In this document: positions 6,103 through 6,250 of the stretch, one piece after another | Numbering within the stretch: position 1 is the stretch's first letter | How the letters are laid out: each line of letters starts with the position of its first letter | DNA from: Eubacteriales Family XIII. Incertae Sedis bacterium | GTDB taxonomy: Bacteria > Bacillota_A > Clostridia > Peptostreptococcales > Anaerovoracaceae | Length of the DNA: 6,250 nucleotides | Direction of reading: 5' to 3' | NCBI GenBank assembly: GCA_031278145.1 | Contig: JAITLA010000032.1 | Location: 1-6,250, forward strand | The notes under the pieces: generated by a model | Told to the model about the DNA's origin: nothing | The model's input: only the letters and a program-made list of their open reading frames with translations | The model's database searches: none | Program-made: the position numbers and the translations under genes

Positions 6103-6250
6103 TTGGGCTTGGTAATCCCCTCCGCTCTTCGCAACGCCGCAAAGGACGCGGCGTTTGTGCTCGCTGCGGTGGCCGCAAAGAACGCGGCCCTGGAATACCG
6201 CAATGACGCTCCGTGGAATACCAAGCCCGAGGCCCCGATGCGCACCTACG
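6103..6250 (+). CDS. Possible 5' end of a further gene, cut by the window edge
   Basis: The frame is free of stops from 6043 to the right edge and its third codon positions are mostly G or C, as in the genes upstream. A TTG at 6103 has AGAGG (6089-6093) nine bases before it, making it the best visible start. The product would contain AAKDAA and AAKNAA twelve residues apart and then a Pro-rich, more polar stretch. No family is recognised. The reverse strand in the same region shares the GC-rich third positions, so base composition alone does not decide; this could be a non-coding end of the operon. Confidence 0.3.
   Translation, partial: MGLVIPSALRNAAKDAAFVLAAVAAKNAALEYRNDAPWNTKPEAPMRTY
6133..6189 (+). 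repeat. Two palindromic copies of a 17-nt unit after gene 3
   Basis: GCCGCAAAGGACGCGGC (6136-6152) recurs with one change at 6172-6188, 36 bases later. Each copy can fold: AACGCCGC (6133-6140) pairs with GCGGCGTT (6148-6155), and GGCCGC (6171-6176) with GCGGCC (6184-6189), both around seven-base loops. The first is followed by only one further T, so it is at best a weak terminator for the gene 2-3 unit. The 36-base spacing is a whole number of codons, so a coding repeat explains it equally well. Confidence 0.4.

Noticed and set aside
6039..6206. 55-codon frame starting ATGA over the stop of gene 3
   Set aside because: The overlap resembles coupling, but the product is dominated by Arg, Gly and Cys with no hydrophobic pattern, and a competing frame has better codon third-position bias.

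Overview
The window is GC-rich, all on the plus strand, and looks like chromosomal sequence of a high-GC Gram-positive-type anaerobe, perhaps a Clostridia-like Firmicute. This rests on a secreted protein with three C-terminal S-layer-homology (SLH) repeats, a strong AAAGGAGG ribosome binding site and a near-consensus sigma-A promoter. The lineage is an inference. No phage, transposon, tRNA, rRNA or CRISPR signal was seen.

Layout. Bases 1-45 may hold the last codons of an upstream gene. A consensus-like promoter (42-70) drives gene 1 (122-1495). Gene 1 encodes an exported, SLH-anchored protein with a Val-Pro triplet stalk and then 17 cysteines spaced exactly six residues apart. The gap 1496-1592 holds a strong 12-bp hairpin followed by a terminator-like hairpin whose 3' arm contains the start codon of gene 2. 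Genes 2 (1593-3695, 700 aa) and 3 (3703-6042, 779 aa) lie 7 bp apart and look translationally coupled. The last 208 bases hold a stop-free frame with a repeated, palindromic 17-nt unit and no confident gene.

How the genes may work together. Proteins 2 and 3 are diverged paralogues by sequence and topology. Each has about seven N-terminal membrane helices arranged like an exosortase/archaeosortase, then two extracytoplasmic Rossmann-like domains resembling the class I glutamine amidotransferase-like (DUF4350/ThuA-type) fold. The shared motifs are VEDGG...GDHT, FNxD, FxD[ST]TxFxN and F[AS]DPxx[LF]xN. In both, the exosortase nucleophile position appears to lack cysteine. I infer a two-subunit membrane complex with its active or binding domains outside the cell. 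The adjacent cysteine-ladder SLH protein is a candidate substrate or partner. That link rests only on gene order and shared cell-surface location.
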